DNA of 64,000 nucleotides from Blastomussa wellsi (Eukaryota; Cnidaria; Anthozoa; Scleractinia; Plerogyridae): assembly GCA_947652115.1 (NCBI GenBank), contig OX393568.1:23082367-23146366 (forward strand). The letters run 5' to 3'. Positions 21,519-31,925 of the stretch are shown here, piece by piece. How positions within the stretch are numbered: position 1 is the first letter of the stretch; each line of letters starts with the position of its first letter. The notes beneath the pieces are model-generated. The model searched no databases and was not told the origin of the DNA. It saw nothing but the letters and a program-made list of their open reading frames with translations. The position numbers were made by a program, and so were the translations under genes.

Positions 21519-21776
21519 ATGTCCATCAACATTGGGTGCAGTCAGCTAAGTACATTCAAAGTGTTGTTGTTGGGACACAACACTGAGGTAGAGTGCTTTG
21601 AAGACATCTTAAACGAAGTGAAGTCTTTGAATGTACACGAACGAGGTTTAATTGACCAAGTAGTAAGAATCTGTAAGCTAGCGCACGTTAGTCCTGCCAC
21701 CAGTTCAACAAGGGTGCGTTCGTTTTTAACCGCTAAACGAGTAAAAACCTGGCTCCGTTCTGCGGAAACTTTTCGT
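21519..21776 (+). pseudogene. hAT transposase C-terminal fragment
   Basis: An open frame contains VVRICKLAHVSPATSS and LTAKRVKTWLRSA, which align by eye with the hAT dimerisation block (…PATSA..ERSFS.LRR.KT.LRS). The SERSF core is altered and no upstream transposase domain or ends were found, so this is a decayed fragment. The frame continues to 21968 without resemblance. Confidence 0.55.
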
Positions 21777-22220
21777 GTTTACGTACTTCCTTACGCGCGT
21801 CCTTTCCACACACGGGGAGCTTGTATAAAACCCAGGTTAGTGTTCTTAAGCCGGGATATATCGTGGAAGGCTGAAAAATATGTATCAAGCTTACAAAACT
21901 TCCAAAATATTGCTGTAAGCACAAAAAGTACCTGTCACTTTACACTTATCCAGGTTGTCTTTTTTTAAGAAATATCTCATGGAGAGTGTTGAAAATACCA
22001 TTTCCGAGCCTCTAGATTTCAAAATTTTCCCCAGACGCCCCTAAAACCTCACTCCTCCGGCGCTCGTTTTCAAGCCCCCGTCACTTTAAAATACGCTCCG
22101 CCGTCCCTGAATAAAGGCTAATTTTGATGTGATTTTTGCATCACTACTTATATTCCTGTCAGTTTAAAGTTACTTGCAAGAGAGTCATGTCAGAATCCAT
22201 TCACTTTCTCAGTGTTGTTG

Positions 22221-23054
22221 CTAGACAGGTGGTGCTGATGGCACAGCACCATAAGAGGTTCTAGGAGCATATATTCCCCCTGATTCTCCCTGTGGTTCTG
22301 CAGGGTAAGGGGGAGGTTGTTCACTTGCTGCCATCGGTCCAGGGTGGTATGGTGGAGGAACGTTCACTGTCTGCTGTGGCTGTTCATACTGCGGTGGTGG
22401 GTAGTATGGGTAGCGTTGTTGGTAGGAATATGGAGCCTGTCCCGAGTGGGGTACGTTGTTCTGCATTGTCCCTGTGGTGGTAACAGTGGTTGCTGTTGTC
22501 CTCTGTCCTACTATCACTCTGCCGTGATGAACCGTTCTCCGACGACGGCAAACGAGGACAATGCACAGGGTAGTGATCAAAATAAAAACGGCCGAGCCAA
22601 TTGTTGACCCAATTATTACGACGGTATAATCATAACAATCGTCATAGGAATACTGGCAAGTTCCGAAACAACAGTTCTGCACGCCTCCATCTCCGCAATC
22701 AGAGTCGACGGAACAAGAAGACCCCCAGCAATCGGAGCCAGATTTGCATTTGCTGTTACAGCAGCTTTCCAAGTCAGAACAATCGTAATCAGACGAACAG
22801 TCGTGACCGACACAACTTGATCCGTAAACACATTCACTGCTACAGCAGCTTTCCCCGGTAGAACACTCGGGATCAGACGAACAAGCCCGACCGACACAAC
22901 TTGATCCGTAAATACATACATAGTCGCAGCAGACTTGGTTTGATTCGCACTGACCCTTCCAGTTACACCCATCGTTCACAGCCAAGAACGAGAAAGCAAA
23001 CAGGGCAAACAGTGCAACACTTTTGAAGGGCATCACGAGACATACAGCGGCCAT
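22221..23054 (-). CDS. Cysteine-module single-pass membrane protein, 4 modules
   Basis: 277 residues from the chosen ATG at 23054. An in-frame ATG at 23099 would add 15 residues before the signal peptide, but ATATAAAG, a TATA-like box, lies at about 23102-23109 and would leave no leader. Signal peptide FKSVALFALFAFSFLAVNDG. Numbering from 23099, four modules start at C45, C73, C101 and C129 (28-residue period), and the last ends in YDDC as in the 12-kb paralogue. The membrane helix is at about 159-184, then CRRRR. The tail carries YPYYPPPQY and two PPPY motifs (248-251, 262-265), and ends in proline-rich sequence. No intron. Upstream are an ACGTCA site (23116-23123) and GCGTGAC (23152-23158). 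Function unknown; adaptor or receptor role inferred from topology. Confidence 0.85.
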   Translation of the reverse strand: MAAVCLVMPFKSVALFALFAFSFLAVNDGCNWKGQCESNQVCCDYVCIYGSSCVGRACSSDPECSTGESCCSSECVYGSSCVGHDCSSDYDCSDLESCCNSKCKSGSDCWGSSCSVDSDCGDGGVQNCCFGTCQYSYDDCYDYTVVIIGSTIGSAVFILITTLCIVLVCRRRRTVHHGRVIVGQRTTATTVTTTGTMQNNVPHSGQAPYSYQQRYPYYPPPQYEQPQQTVNVPPPYHPGPMAASEQPPPYPAEPQGESGGIYAPRTSYGAVPSAPPV

Positions 23055-23159
23055 TTTTAACTTCCCTTTTCGAACTAATGTTGCAAGCAAAGGTTGCAAG
23101 CTTTATATTTCGTACAGACGTCACTGATGACGTTCAAGTTGTCACGAAATTGCGTGACC

Positions 23160-23537
23160 GGAAAAAATAGCAAGTGCAACCAACCGTGAACGCGTACGCA
23201 TTCACCGATTTATATGTACGTAGCAACTGGCGGGTAATTTCCGTATTTTACTTCAGTAACCCTAATTAGAAGGCTGGAATTGGCCAGCCGAAATAATATA
23301 TTTGCCCCTTCTACTGGGCTGCCAGAGGCGAACCCAGTCATAGTCATAAAATGCAAATTGTCGAATTCCTGTTTCCTCCATCGAAAAATGGAAAAAGGGA
23401 CTGTGCAATAATTATCAGGACGGGGGGGGGGGGGGGGGGGGAAAGAAAAATGAACCTCGCAAGGAGAAATATTACACAATACCCCCTCTCAACAAAGGCA
23501 AATTAGCCCTGTCCCCCCTCCAAATCTCCCAAAAATT
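23160..23537. other. Spacer with long G-run
   Basis: No gene. Holds a G-run at about 23423-23441. Confidence 0.4.
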
Positions 23538-24592
23538 ATGACGAACCCCACCGCACCTCCCCCAACCACCACCTACAAAGGGCAGGGGGCAGGTAGTGAT
23601 CCCATTGTCATGAGAAAAATGTCCATAGCAGAGAGAGATAGACAATACTCAGTCGTTCAAGATGTCAGGAAATGCGAAGCCAGCTATGAAGACATGGTAA
23701 GTGACAATCCAGCTTGTGCTGGTCGGTTTTTGTGTGAGAAATACCACCCCAAACCGCATGACAACAGCAACATTTCAAGGTGTAAAGCTGAAGCTAACAG
23801 ACTAAAAAAAAGGTAGAAACAATTAAAGATACAATTGCTGCACTTGATGACAGTCTTTCTAGTGAGAGAACAGGAAAGCCACAAACAGGTCTTACCTGCC
23901 ACCATAAATTTAATTCAGACACTCTGCCCTAAATCTCAACTGGCATTCAAGATAATATTGCTGAACAAATTGAGGAACTTGAAACTGCATCAAAAAAGTA
24001 AATGTAATAGAAATCTGCAAGACCACTGCAACAATCTGATGAGAAGTCCCTGATCACTTGTAGACCTGGATCAGTAAATTATTCACAAAGTAAGATTTGT
24101 CTTGCAAACCGAAATATCGAGCAAATTTCTTTTAAATATATTAGCTGTTTTATCTTTCTTGTTTATTTTTCATCGCTTTCGCCGTCAGGATCAGTCTGTC
24201 GTTTATAGTTCACATCAAAAAAATACAATGCTACCTATTCTATTGGTTCCAAAACCAACGTATCAAAATCCAGGAGAAAGAAGGAAGACAAAAGGAAAGC
24301 AAGAAAAAGGAGTTCTTTGGCTGTGGAAAATCGAAAGAGTAGAGCTTCTGTTATTTTTCTTTCACTTGGGGGGGGGGGGGGGGGACACCAGTTGATGGTG
24401 AATATGAGCCAGAGAAGTATGGAGTGCCACAGAGCGATAATATCGATCTAGATGTTCTTCGTTTGTTTACGTCTCGCACTGATAAAGTTTGTTTAGGAGA
24501 ACTGTTAAATTCTAAATGCTTCATTGGAGAAGCTAAAGAGTTAGTTGAAGAGTTTTTATCATCAACCTCTTAAACACCAACATAAACATGTG
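23538..24592 (+). pseudogene. Decayed gene of unknown family (retroelement ORF1-like?)
   Basis: Protein-like pieces in changing frames: 23538-23816 (IVMRKMSIAERDRQYSVVQD, then CAGRFLCEKYHPKPHDNSNI, SRCKAEANRLKKR), a piece after the stop (VETIKDTIAALDDSLSSERT), a basic stretch near 24215-24360 (KSRRKKEDKRKARKRSS), and a C-terminal piece ending at a stop near 24572 (LDVLRLFTSRTDKVCLGELL). A G-run (24369-24384) interrupts it. The order looks like one ancestral protein broken by stops and frameshifts. I do not recognise the family. Confidence 0.4.
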
Positions 24593-24771
24593 TCATTTTG
24601 ATAATCTTGTCAAGTCAATTTAACTTGACAATGACTGTATGTTCTGTTTTATTATTGATGTGATATAACCATATTTTATTCATATTAAATCAGTCCGGAA
24701 AGTAATGGGTATAACTTTTACTGAAATCTATTTGGCTTTGGTATTTGAATCTTAAAGTCAGTTTTCCAGTT

Positions 24772-24845
24772 AATAATAATAATAATAATAATAAATAGGT
24801 GCTTATAGGGCGCGTTTCTAACCTCAATGCGCCTAACAACAAATA
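24772..24845. repeat. (AAT)n repeat with conserved flank
   Basis: AAT microsatellite followed by ataggtgcttatagggcgcg and caatgcgcctaac. A related copy (aataattaaagatttataacgcgcc…) is at 37965-38035. Probably the 3' tail of a dispersed retroelement. Confidence 0.5.
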
Positions 24846-25984
24846 ATTCATTAACATTAAAATAAATAATTAACAGTAACATTTTTGAAACAAAAATGTC
24901 TTAAGCCTAGTTTTAAATGTTTGTACTGTTTCTGCTCTTTTAATATATTCGGGAATTGAGTTCCATAACTTCGGCGCAGTTGCTGAAAAAGCGCGGCCAC
25001 CATAGGAGTTGGATTTGATAGACGGGATGCATAATAGTGAACAAGTTGATGGTCTTAGTGTTCTTAATGAGTGATATTCTTGTATAATAGGTTCTAAATA
25101 AGAAATTTACGTCTCTCTCCCTCCCTAAGGCTGTGAGTTTACATTGTGCCCCCCTCTCGTTTTTCGTGTAGTAATCCAACCACACCTCACCGACCATAGT
25201 TTTCAAGTTTTTGTACGTCATTTTCATGGTCTATGCTCTCATGCACCATAGCTCTCGACCACGAGCATGCGAGAATTTTCTCGTTTATCTACAAACTACA
25301 ACAAACTTAAACTAAAAGAGTAATTTTGCGCAAAGGTTTGGATTAGTCACAAAACAACTTGTAGTCTTTTTATTTCACGATAAATCCTTAACGCAACAGT
25401 GTACTGGCTTTTACATTGGTTTAGTATGTAATTGAAATTCGCGTGAGCTATCAGATGATCGCGTGATGGTCTCCGTGGGTCTCCGTGGGATGGGCTCCGA
25501 TGGTCTCGCGTGATGGTCTCCGGTTACTAACGATACTTGAAACTCCTGAAGCACGTTTACTGATCAAGTTATTTCCAGTAAGTAGTCATTTGACTCATTC
25601 AGGCTACGTAACATCATGACTCACACCATTAAACGATATCTTACAAGATGGAAATCGTTCATCATCATGACTATTTTTTCACATATGACGAAAGCAGTGA
25701 CGGGCTCCTGACGAAAGCTAAATATCTACTGACCTCTCTACTGCGTCAAATCTCCAGATGGTGACACTCATGAAATCTCGCGCAAGGTTCACGCACAGTG
25801 ATGGGCTGTGATAAATGCTAGTGTTTCTGATTAAAATTCCTTATAGACTTTCTGCTGCCATTTAAATTTGAGAAAAATCCATTCGCAGTGAAGTCGTGAC
25901 TCAGATAAGACTCAAACACACATACCTGAATAGCGAGTACAAGTACGAGGTCGGTAAAAGTCATAGTACGTATCTGGTTGCCCC
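24846..25984. other. No gene seen
   Basis: AT-rich, with a short tandem duplication at about 25475-25520 (gatggtctccgtggg / ctccgatggtctcgcg). Open frames here lack support. Confidence 0.4.
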
Positions 25985-26983
25985 AAAGCCTCAAATCGCC
26001 AAAAAACATTAGACATACACCTTATTCATAAATGGCGGATGCGCGGTTAAAGCCTGGGCCGAGTACATGAAAACGGGGGCTAGTGCGGCAACTGTTCGCG
26101 GGAAATAAAAAGGTTTGTATGGCAGATTTGCTATTTTGCTAACTTCTTCGTTTTTGGCAGTATTTAAAGGTTTATTGCTAAAAGCTTTACAGCACAGCTT
26201 ACAGTGACTTGTCTTGAGATCACATAGCGATTTTATTACGATTATTCTCTGGGACGGCTTCTCCTTATTGGATATTTGACTTTGTCCTGTTGGCCTGTTG
26301 TGACAAAGTACTTCCGTCAGGACTGTCGCTGCCAAGATTTACTGAAGGATTTACTTGAACTCGCCGCCTGTCTGTACAACTTTCTCTTCGTGTACACGAG
26401 ATTTGGGTCTGGATCAACTATACACTTGTCCTTTCCAGCTGTGATATACTCATCGACATTGTTAAATGTAAAAATATTACAGTTTACAGCCAGGTCAAAA
26501 TAGCAAACATCCGCGATCTCACATCTCCACTCACCGTTTCAATGGCTGTGGTTTTGTTTTCAATCTCTTACATTTGTCTTCACGGCATTTTAGCCAGAAT
26601 CTTAGGGCATCGTTTCCTAGTTCTGTTGGCTTTCTTGTGCCAAACGAAGCACCAGGGATATCATCTTCGCCCAAGGAAACCGAAGGTGACGAAGCCATTT
26701 TCCTATACACTGACAGATAATAACCGCAATAAAATCACTATGTGTTCTCAAGACAAGTCACTGTAAGCTGTGCTGTAAAGTTTTTAGCGATAAACCTTTA
26801 AATACTGCCAAAAACGAAGACGAAAGTTACAAAATAGCAAATCTGCCATACAAACCTTTCTATTTCCCGCGAAGAGTTGTCGCACTAGCCCCCGTTTTCA
26901 TGTACTCGGCCCAGGCTATAACCGCGCATTCGCCATTTATGAATAAGGTGTATGTCTAATATTTTTTGGCGATTTGAGGCTTT
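25985..26983. mobile_element. 1-kb element with about 265-bp terminal inverted repeats
   Basis: Arms 25985-26247 and 26715-26983 are inverted copies with about 90% identity by eye. They share gcctcaaatcgcc, catacaccttattcataaatg, tttgtatggcagatttgcta and gacttgtcttgag. The 467-bp centre has no recognisable transposase. Frames through the arms (for example minus 26009-26335) are probably incidental. No target duplication seen. Confidence 0.7.
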
Positions 26984-27004
26984 CATGTGCTCGGCCCACG
27001 CTTA

Positions 27005-27060
27005 AACGTTCAGCCTCAGATCCAAAATTAGACGTTCTTATATTAAAAAAGAAGAGTATC
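27005..27060 (+). repeat. Solo end of the 37185-type MITE
   Basis: aacgttcagcctcagatcc, aaaattagacgttctta and aagaagagtat match the right end of the element at 37185-37456. Confidence 0.6.
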
Positions 27061-27157
27061 CTCCCCAGTTTTTTTTATAGCAGTTTTTTGTAACAACATC
27101 ATAACTTTATTGTGAAACTTAAATTCATTAATTACACTGTCCCACAGGTAGCAAAAG

Positions 27158-27631
27158 AGGGGGGTGAATAGGGGTACGCGAATCCGCCAATCCGTGCTAT
27201 AATGATTTTTTGGCCAAATCCGTCAATCCGCCACTATTTTCGTTCAAATCCGCATCCGCATTCCTTGAAAACTTTCTGTGTAATAGTTTCACTCAAAGGA
27301 CAGTACATGTTGTTTTCGATGAAAAAATTTCAAGAGGTTTCGTTTCATTGCCTTTTTTGCGGCAGTTCTAATGTAAAGTGGTGGTTTGGGTCTCGTGCAA
27401 ACATTGAAAATGGACAAAACGAGAACATTGAGACCAAGACTGAAAGTACACCAAGGCCACGATACGAACTTCATGGCACGCAGAGTCCGGAATCCAAGCT
27501 AAAATTATCAGCTAATCCGTGATCCACTGCATTATCGAAATCCGCGATGCCGCTTAATTTTTCGCTGAAATCCGCAATCCGTGTACTTTCTAAGGCTAAA
27601 TCCGTTGATCCGCGAACCTATTCACCCCCCT
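27158..27631. mobile_element. hAT-like MITE with near-perfect 8-bp target duplication
   Basis: 474 bp. Ends AGGGGGGTGAATAGG and its inverse CCTATTCACCCCCCT. Flanking octamers are agcaaaag (27150-27157) and cgcaaaag (27632-27639), a 7 of 8 match. The inside is rich in repeated aatccg(c/t) motifs. No transposase. Confidence 0.7.
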
Positions 27632-27921
27632 CGCAAAAGCTAACCTAGGCGGGAAAAGACCAACTGAGGTTTTAATAGGCTCATAGAATAAATAATATTT
27701 CACAAATAAATTTGCACGATGTCGTCATCTGTATACAACTACATGATTAGCACAAAGAAGACAAAAGCGAAAGGATTCTGGCAATTATATTGCAGTAAAA
27801 TGATGCCGTAATCATGAATATGCAAATCGCCTATTTAGCTAACCATGTATTACAAGCTAACTAACAATATTAATTATTTATTGTTATTACATTCAATGCA
27901 GAATAAAATCAATGAACGTTT

Positions 27922-28749
27922 CTAGTCTTTCAACACAGGAAGAGATGCATTTCGCGCAGAAACATGCATATTGTTATTTTGAGGAACAGACACACCCCCG
28001 GACCTTCCCTCTGATATACCACTGTAAGGGGGAGGTGGTTCACTCGGCTTTGTTGATCCAGCATTGTATGGTGAATATTGCACATACTGTGGTGGGGGGT
28101 AGTATGGGTAGCCTTGTTGATAGGATGGGAGAGACTCACCAAAGTAGGGTGGGTTGGTTTCAGCTATTGACGCTGTGTCTGTTGGTACGCGCTGCCCCTC
28201 AATAATAACTCTCTCACAAGCTGCTCTCAGACGTCGGTAGGCAAAGTTCACACCCCAACAGATGACCAAACTGACCAAGAGTGTAACGAAAACTGAACCA
28301 AAAACGATCAAAAGCGCAACATCTATAGTGCAGTCATGGTAACCACATGTGTATCCGCAACAATATTCATAACTTCCGCAATCAGCTTCTGTCGAACAAG
28401 GTCGTCCGATGCGGCTCAAACCAGGCTTCTGGCATTTCCCACTGCCGCAACCTTCATCAAAGGCACTGGGCGTATCAGAAGATGAGGTTTGGCCGAGACC
28501 CTTCAACCCATTCACGCAGGTGTTATTGCAGCAATCTTCGCTGCTAGAACAATCCCACTCAGAAGAGCAGTAGCGACCGAAACTACTGGGTCTGAAAATG
28601 CAAACATCGCCGCAGCAAATTTGATTATTCCCACAGCCACCGCACAATCCTTCAGTCAACGTTAACAGCGAGGAAACGTAAAATGCTAACAATATCGCGT
28701 TCCTAACATACAGGGAAGAGCCTTTAGATGCTGCCTTAGATTTGGCCAT
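27922..28749 (-). CDS. Cysteine-module single-pass membrane protein, degenerate modules
   Basis: 275 residues, no intron. Signal peptide at about 13-34 (NAILLAFYVSSLLTLTEG). Two N-terminal modules have lost their closing cysteines (RPSSFGRYC, NGLKGLGQ). A divergent linker (about 83-115) with CGSGKC follows, then an intact membrane-proximal module (C118-C140, CSTEADCGSYEYCC). Membrane helix at about 143-167. The tail keeps the family signature SYQQGYPYYPPPQYVQYSPY and PPPPYS, and ends with EGRSGGV. GCGTGAC lies at 28840-28846, 91 bp upstream. The lost cysteines suggest relaxed selection on the distal modules, but the frame is open from signal peptide to tail. Confidence 0.8.
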   Translation of the reverse strand: MAKSKAASKGSSLYVRNAILLAFYVSSLLTLTEGLCGGCGNNQICCGDVCIFRPSSFGRYCSSEWDCSSSEDCCNNTCVNGLKGLGQTSSSDTPSAFDEGCGSGKCQKPGLSRIGRPCSTEADCGSYEYCCGYTCGYHDCTIDVALLIVFGSVFVTLLVSLVICWGVNFAYRRLRAACERVIIEGQRVPTDTASIAETNPPYFGESLPSYQQGYPYYPPPQYVQYSPYNAGSTKPSEPPPPYSGISEGRSGGVSVPQNNNMHVSARNASLPVLKD

Positions 28750-28849
28750 ATTAATCTAGATTGCTTGAAATGTGTGTCATGTACTGTTTGTTGCTGCTTA
28801 CAACGGACGAAAAATCGCGTGTACAGGATGAGGTCATTCGCGTGACTAT

Positions 28850-30263
28850 GGGATGACTGCACGCAAGGAAAGTCGCGAATCGCGAAAATTTGGTTCGATT
28901 TGGTCATTGGACCTAGAGAAATTGCAGCTGTCATTAATTTCATGCGTAAATAATTACTTTATAATTCAGAGGCATTTTCGAATAGAATAGAATAGTGTAG
29001 CTTCCGTTTAAAACAGGACGTTGTCGGTCTGCGAGCAATTTTCTTACTTGAAGATTTACGCATTCGCTGCGAGATATCCGTCGTCAGAATCCATCATGGT
29101 GCATGGACATCATGAGTGCAGTGCGAAACCCAGACACGAGAGCGTGTTATAGCAGGCAAGCCTTATAAACGAAACGAAACGTTTTGTCCATAAATAGGCC
29201 GGGGCCAAACTGGGATGAGAGAACCAAAATTTGTGCACGTTCAAAGTCTATGAGAGCGCATGATAGTCAATGAGAGTGGATGAGAGTTTCAGCCAAAACG
29301 AGAGCGAGATTGTCAACTCTCTTTCTCGTTTTCCTCGGGCCCGTTAAGCCCTTATGATCTGAACTGACCTTTACCTGCGATCAGACGTCTTTTTTAAAGA
29401 AGAATGGGGAAAAGGCTTAAGTGGTAAATAGGGAGGGAGAGCATGATCACAGGTTAAACTGGCCTTAGAAACTAATACTTGACATTTGGCCTATGACAGC
29501 TGTTGAAAATAGTGAGTGAAAAAATATCAGTTGCTGTAATATGATCAAACGCTTGCTTTGTATCACCTATCTGTACAAGCTCCTGTATGACCAACTCATT
29601 TAGACCATGGGTTGGATAGAAGTTTACAGGAGAAGTGTTTGAGTGATGAGCGTACCCCAAGAGCCCCACCGTATATATGATTTTTTTTCATCTCCATCAG
29701 TATTTCACTGTAAAAGATATCGATCCAATAAGTGCAAAAGCCTAACGGATACCGGGGCAGGAACGTGAGTGGTGGGGTGGGGGGGGGGGGTTGGGTTTTG
29801 GACTACCAACAGTGGACTATACGGGGCAACCTCGTTCGGGGAACGAGATTGTATACGGGGTGGCCCCACCTGAAAGGGGAACATTTTTCAGACTGGAAGA
29901 GCTGGAGAGCTGAAGTATACAAAAGGGTAGGAAAAACTTCCATTCAGGTAATTATAATTAAAGACCTTTTCAAAATACATCGAAGAGACCGACTGAAAAG
30001 TCGATTCATTTTGGTATTTTTAAAAGGGGTCATTCAAATGGGAAATAAAGAAAAGAGATTTAGTATTAAAACCTTCTGTAGGTATGTGATAGAAGGTACC
30101 ATTTTCCTATCGAAGGTATATGAAAGGAGTATACCTTTTCCGTCAAAATAGGGATACAAAAAGGGGAGGGGCAGAGCCTCACCGTATAGAAAAAGTGGAA
30201 TCCCCCTGACATAAATCTCTGGCAGCCTACGCACAAAGGTTGAGCTAACACTAACACGTCACT
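28850..30263. other. No gene seen; diverged repeats
   Basis: Contains a G-run near 29780-29790, a purine-rich segment at 29940-30170, and no ORF with family resemblance. The open frame at 29732-30151 starts in the G-rich tract and is probably incidental. Confidence 0.4.
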
Positions 30264-30932
30264 CTATTGTTTCAAATGTGTTGGTGCAGATAGATTTTGT
30301 GCTGCACCATAGTTACCTTGAGGTGGATATACTCCCCCTGTTCTGCCCTCTGGTGCACCGCCGTAAGGGGTAGGCGGTTCACTTGACTTTGTTGATTCAG
30401 CGTTGTATGGCGGGTACTGTACATAATGCGGTAGGGGGGTGGTGAAAGTAGCCTTGTTATAGGAAGATGGCCCTTGTCCCTGGTACTGATAGGGCGTGTT
30501 GCTTTGTGTGGCACATCTTGTGGTGACAATCGTTGCTGTGAACGCTTGCCCCACTATTACCCGTCCACGATAACGCCGACTCCGATGATAACAAGCGTAA
30601 TAACAACACAGGGAGAGCACACAAATTAGGATGGATGAGCCAACGACAATTCCGATAATGACACCGACCTTGGGGGTGAAACACCAGCCGTCAGCGCACA
30701 TGTGATCGCAACAGTATTCCCATGATCTACAGTCAGAGTCGTCTGAACAGGAACGTCCCAGGCAGTCAGATCCATACACGCATCTGTTACTACAACAACT
30801 GCTAGAATAACTGCAGTCGGACTGAGACGCCGAGCAAGACTTGTAACCGCTCGCAGACGCTACCATCACTGCAAACACTGTAAAGTATTGACGAAAACGG
30901 TGACAGGTACAGAGTGTATCAGCTGCAGCCAT
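30264..30932 (-). CDS. Cysteine-module single-pass membrane protein, 2 modules
   Basis: 222 residues from the ATG at 30932, chosen because the signal peptide (RFRQYFTVFAVMVASASG) follows it at normal distance. The upstream in-frame ATG at 31016 would put 28 mostly charged residues first. Two cysteine modules (SCSASQSDCSYSSSCC; SCSDDSDCRSWEYCC), membrane helix VGVIIGIVVGSSILICVLSL, then basic HRSRRYRGRVIVGQ as in the 22-kb paralogue. In the tail a stretch of about 12 residues (NKATFTTPLPH) replaces the family's QQGYPYYPPPQ. The DNA matches the paralogues in a shifted frame there, so two compensating indels are inferred. After it YVQYPPYN and PPTPY resume. Upstream motifs: cacgtca 31014-31020, GCGTGAC 31084-31090. 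Confidence 0.8.
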   Translation of the reverse strand: MAAADTLCTCHRFRQYFTVFAVMVASASGYKSCSASQSDCSYSSSCCSNRCVYGSDCLGRSCSDDSDCRSWEYCCDHMCADGWCFTPKVGVIIGIVVGSSILICVLSLCCYYACYHRSRRYRGRVIVGQAFTATIVTTRCATQSNTPYQYQGQGPSSYNKATFTTPLPHYVQYPPYNAESTKSSEPPTPYGGAPEGRTGGVYPPQGNYGAAQNLSAPTHLKQ

Positions 30933-31099
30933 TAACTTCGAAAGCCTTTCTTTTCGATATGCACAGACGTAAACTAGGAGAACGTAAAGAATTTCCTGTG
31001 TGTTGCGATACCTCACGTCACATGCTAATGATACCTGAGGTCAAAGTTTCGTTGGCACGTCTCCGAGGATGTGGAATGTGTGCGCGTGACGCGACGACG

Positions 31100-31639
31100 T
31101 TTGCGTAGGAGACTAGCAAAAATTACGATTGCCACTTGTATGCATCGTTTAATTTTGTATCAATATTTGTTTCTGATTCAAGGGACGGCCATCTTTATTT
31201 TCGTATAAAGTTGGCCTTATTGGGCGGTGTTGGAGTAATGTTTCCAGCACTCGGTGTTTATGTAGCTCTGGCGTAGAACGCTGTGTGTGGGTTTTAAGCG
31301 GAAAACTGTTCGGAAATTTTCATGGTGGTGAAGAAGGTACGAAGATGTAGAGTTTTACATGCTGAGAGCAGTCTGTTTTGGCGGCTTTGGGTTGAGGGAT
31401 TGTTTTCTGATCGCGGTTAGTTGTGAATAAGAGCCATGTTGAATTTTAAAATGTTTCTGACTGAAGTGACGATAGCTTTAATTTTGGTTAAAATTGAAGT
31501 TGCGGATGTGCACAGCTTCTCGGAGATGAGTTGTTTGAAATCAGTGGAGCTGAGGGATCAGACATGATCAGAGACTTTGCTTCAGCATAGTAGATGTCAT
31601 ACGGCATTTAAGAATTTGAAGTAAAGGAGGCCACATACT
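31100..31639. other. No gene seen
   Basis: Upstream flank of the 30-kb cysteine-module gene. No ORF with resemblance. Confidence 0.4.
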
Positions 31640-31925
31640 CAAGAACGCAGGGTATAGTAATTCCGGAGAAACAGCTTTCATCGCAGACGTACCAGCTCTG
31701 GTAAATATTTCAGGAACCGTTCGTAATTAAATATGCAAAATCTTTCACCAGGATTTTCGGCACAAATTTCGTAACAGCCAGAGAACAATGTACTAACTGT
31801 ACTACGTTTTAAAAACCCTTTCGAAAGATATATTTTTTCCATTTGATCCTCTTATTGTCTTTCGATAAGATACTTTGGTGCGTGTTTAATAAATCACAAA
31901 ATATGACGCTTTGTGTTTATAGGGA
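31640..31925 (+). repeat. Dispersed repeat; empty-site copy for the 39-59 kb element
   Basis: About 285 bp nearly identical to 38868-39130 (agaacgcagggtatagtaat, ccgttcgtaattaaat, gatactttggtgcgtg). Here caaaatatgacgctttgtg is uninterrupted. In the 38.9-kb copy the same sequence is split by the large mobile element, with the remainder resuming at 59029. Confidence 0.85.

Noticed and set aside
26009..26335. 108-residue minus frame with CKLCC motif
   Set aside because: Most of it is encoded by the left inverted arm of the 25985-26983 element; the right arm does not preserve the frame.
27202..27522. 106-residue plus frame
   Set aside because: Lies wholly inside the MITE at 27158-27631 and has no resemblance to any transposase.
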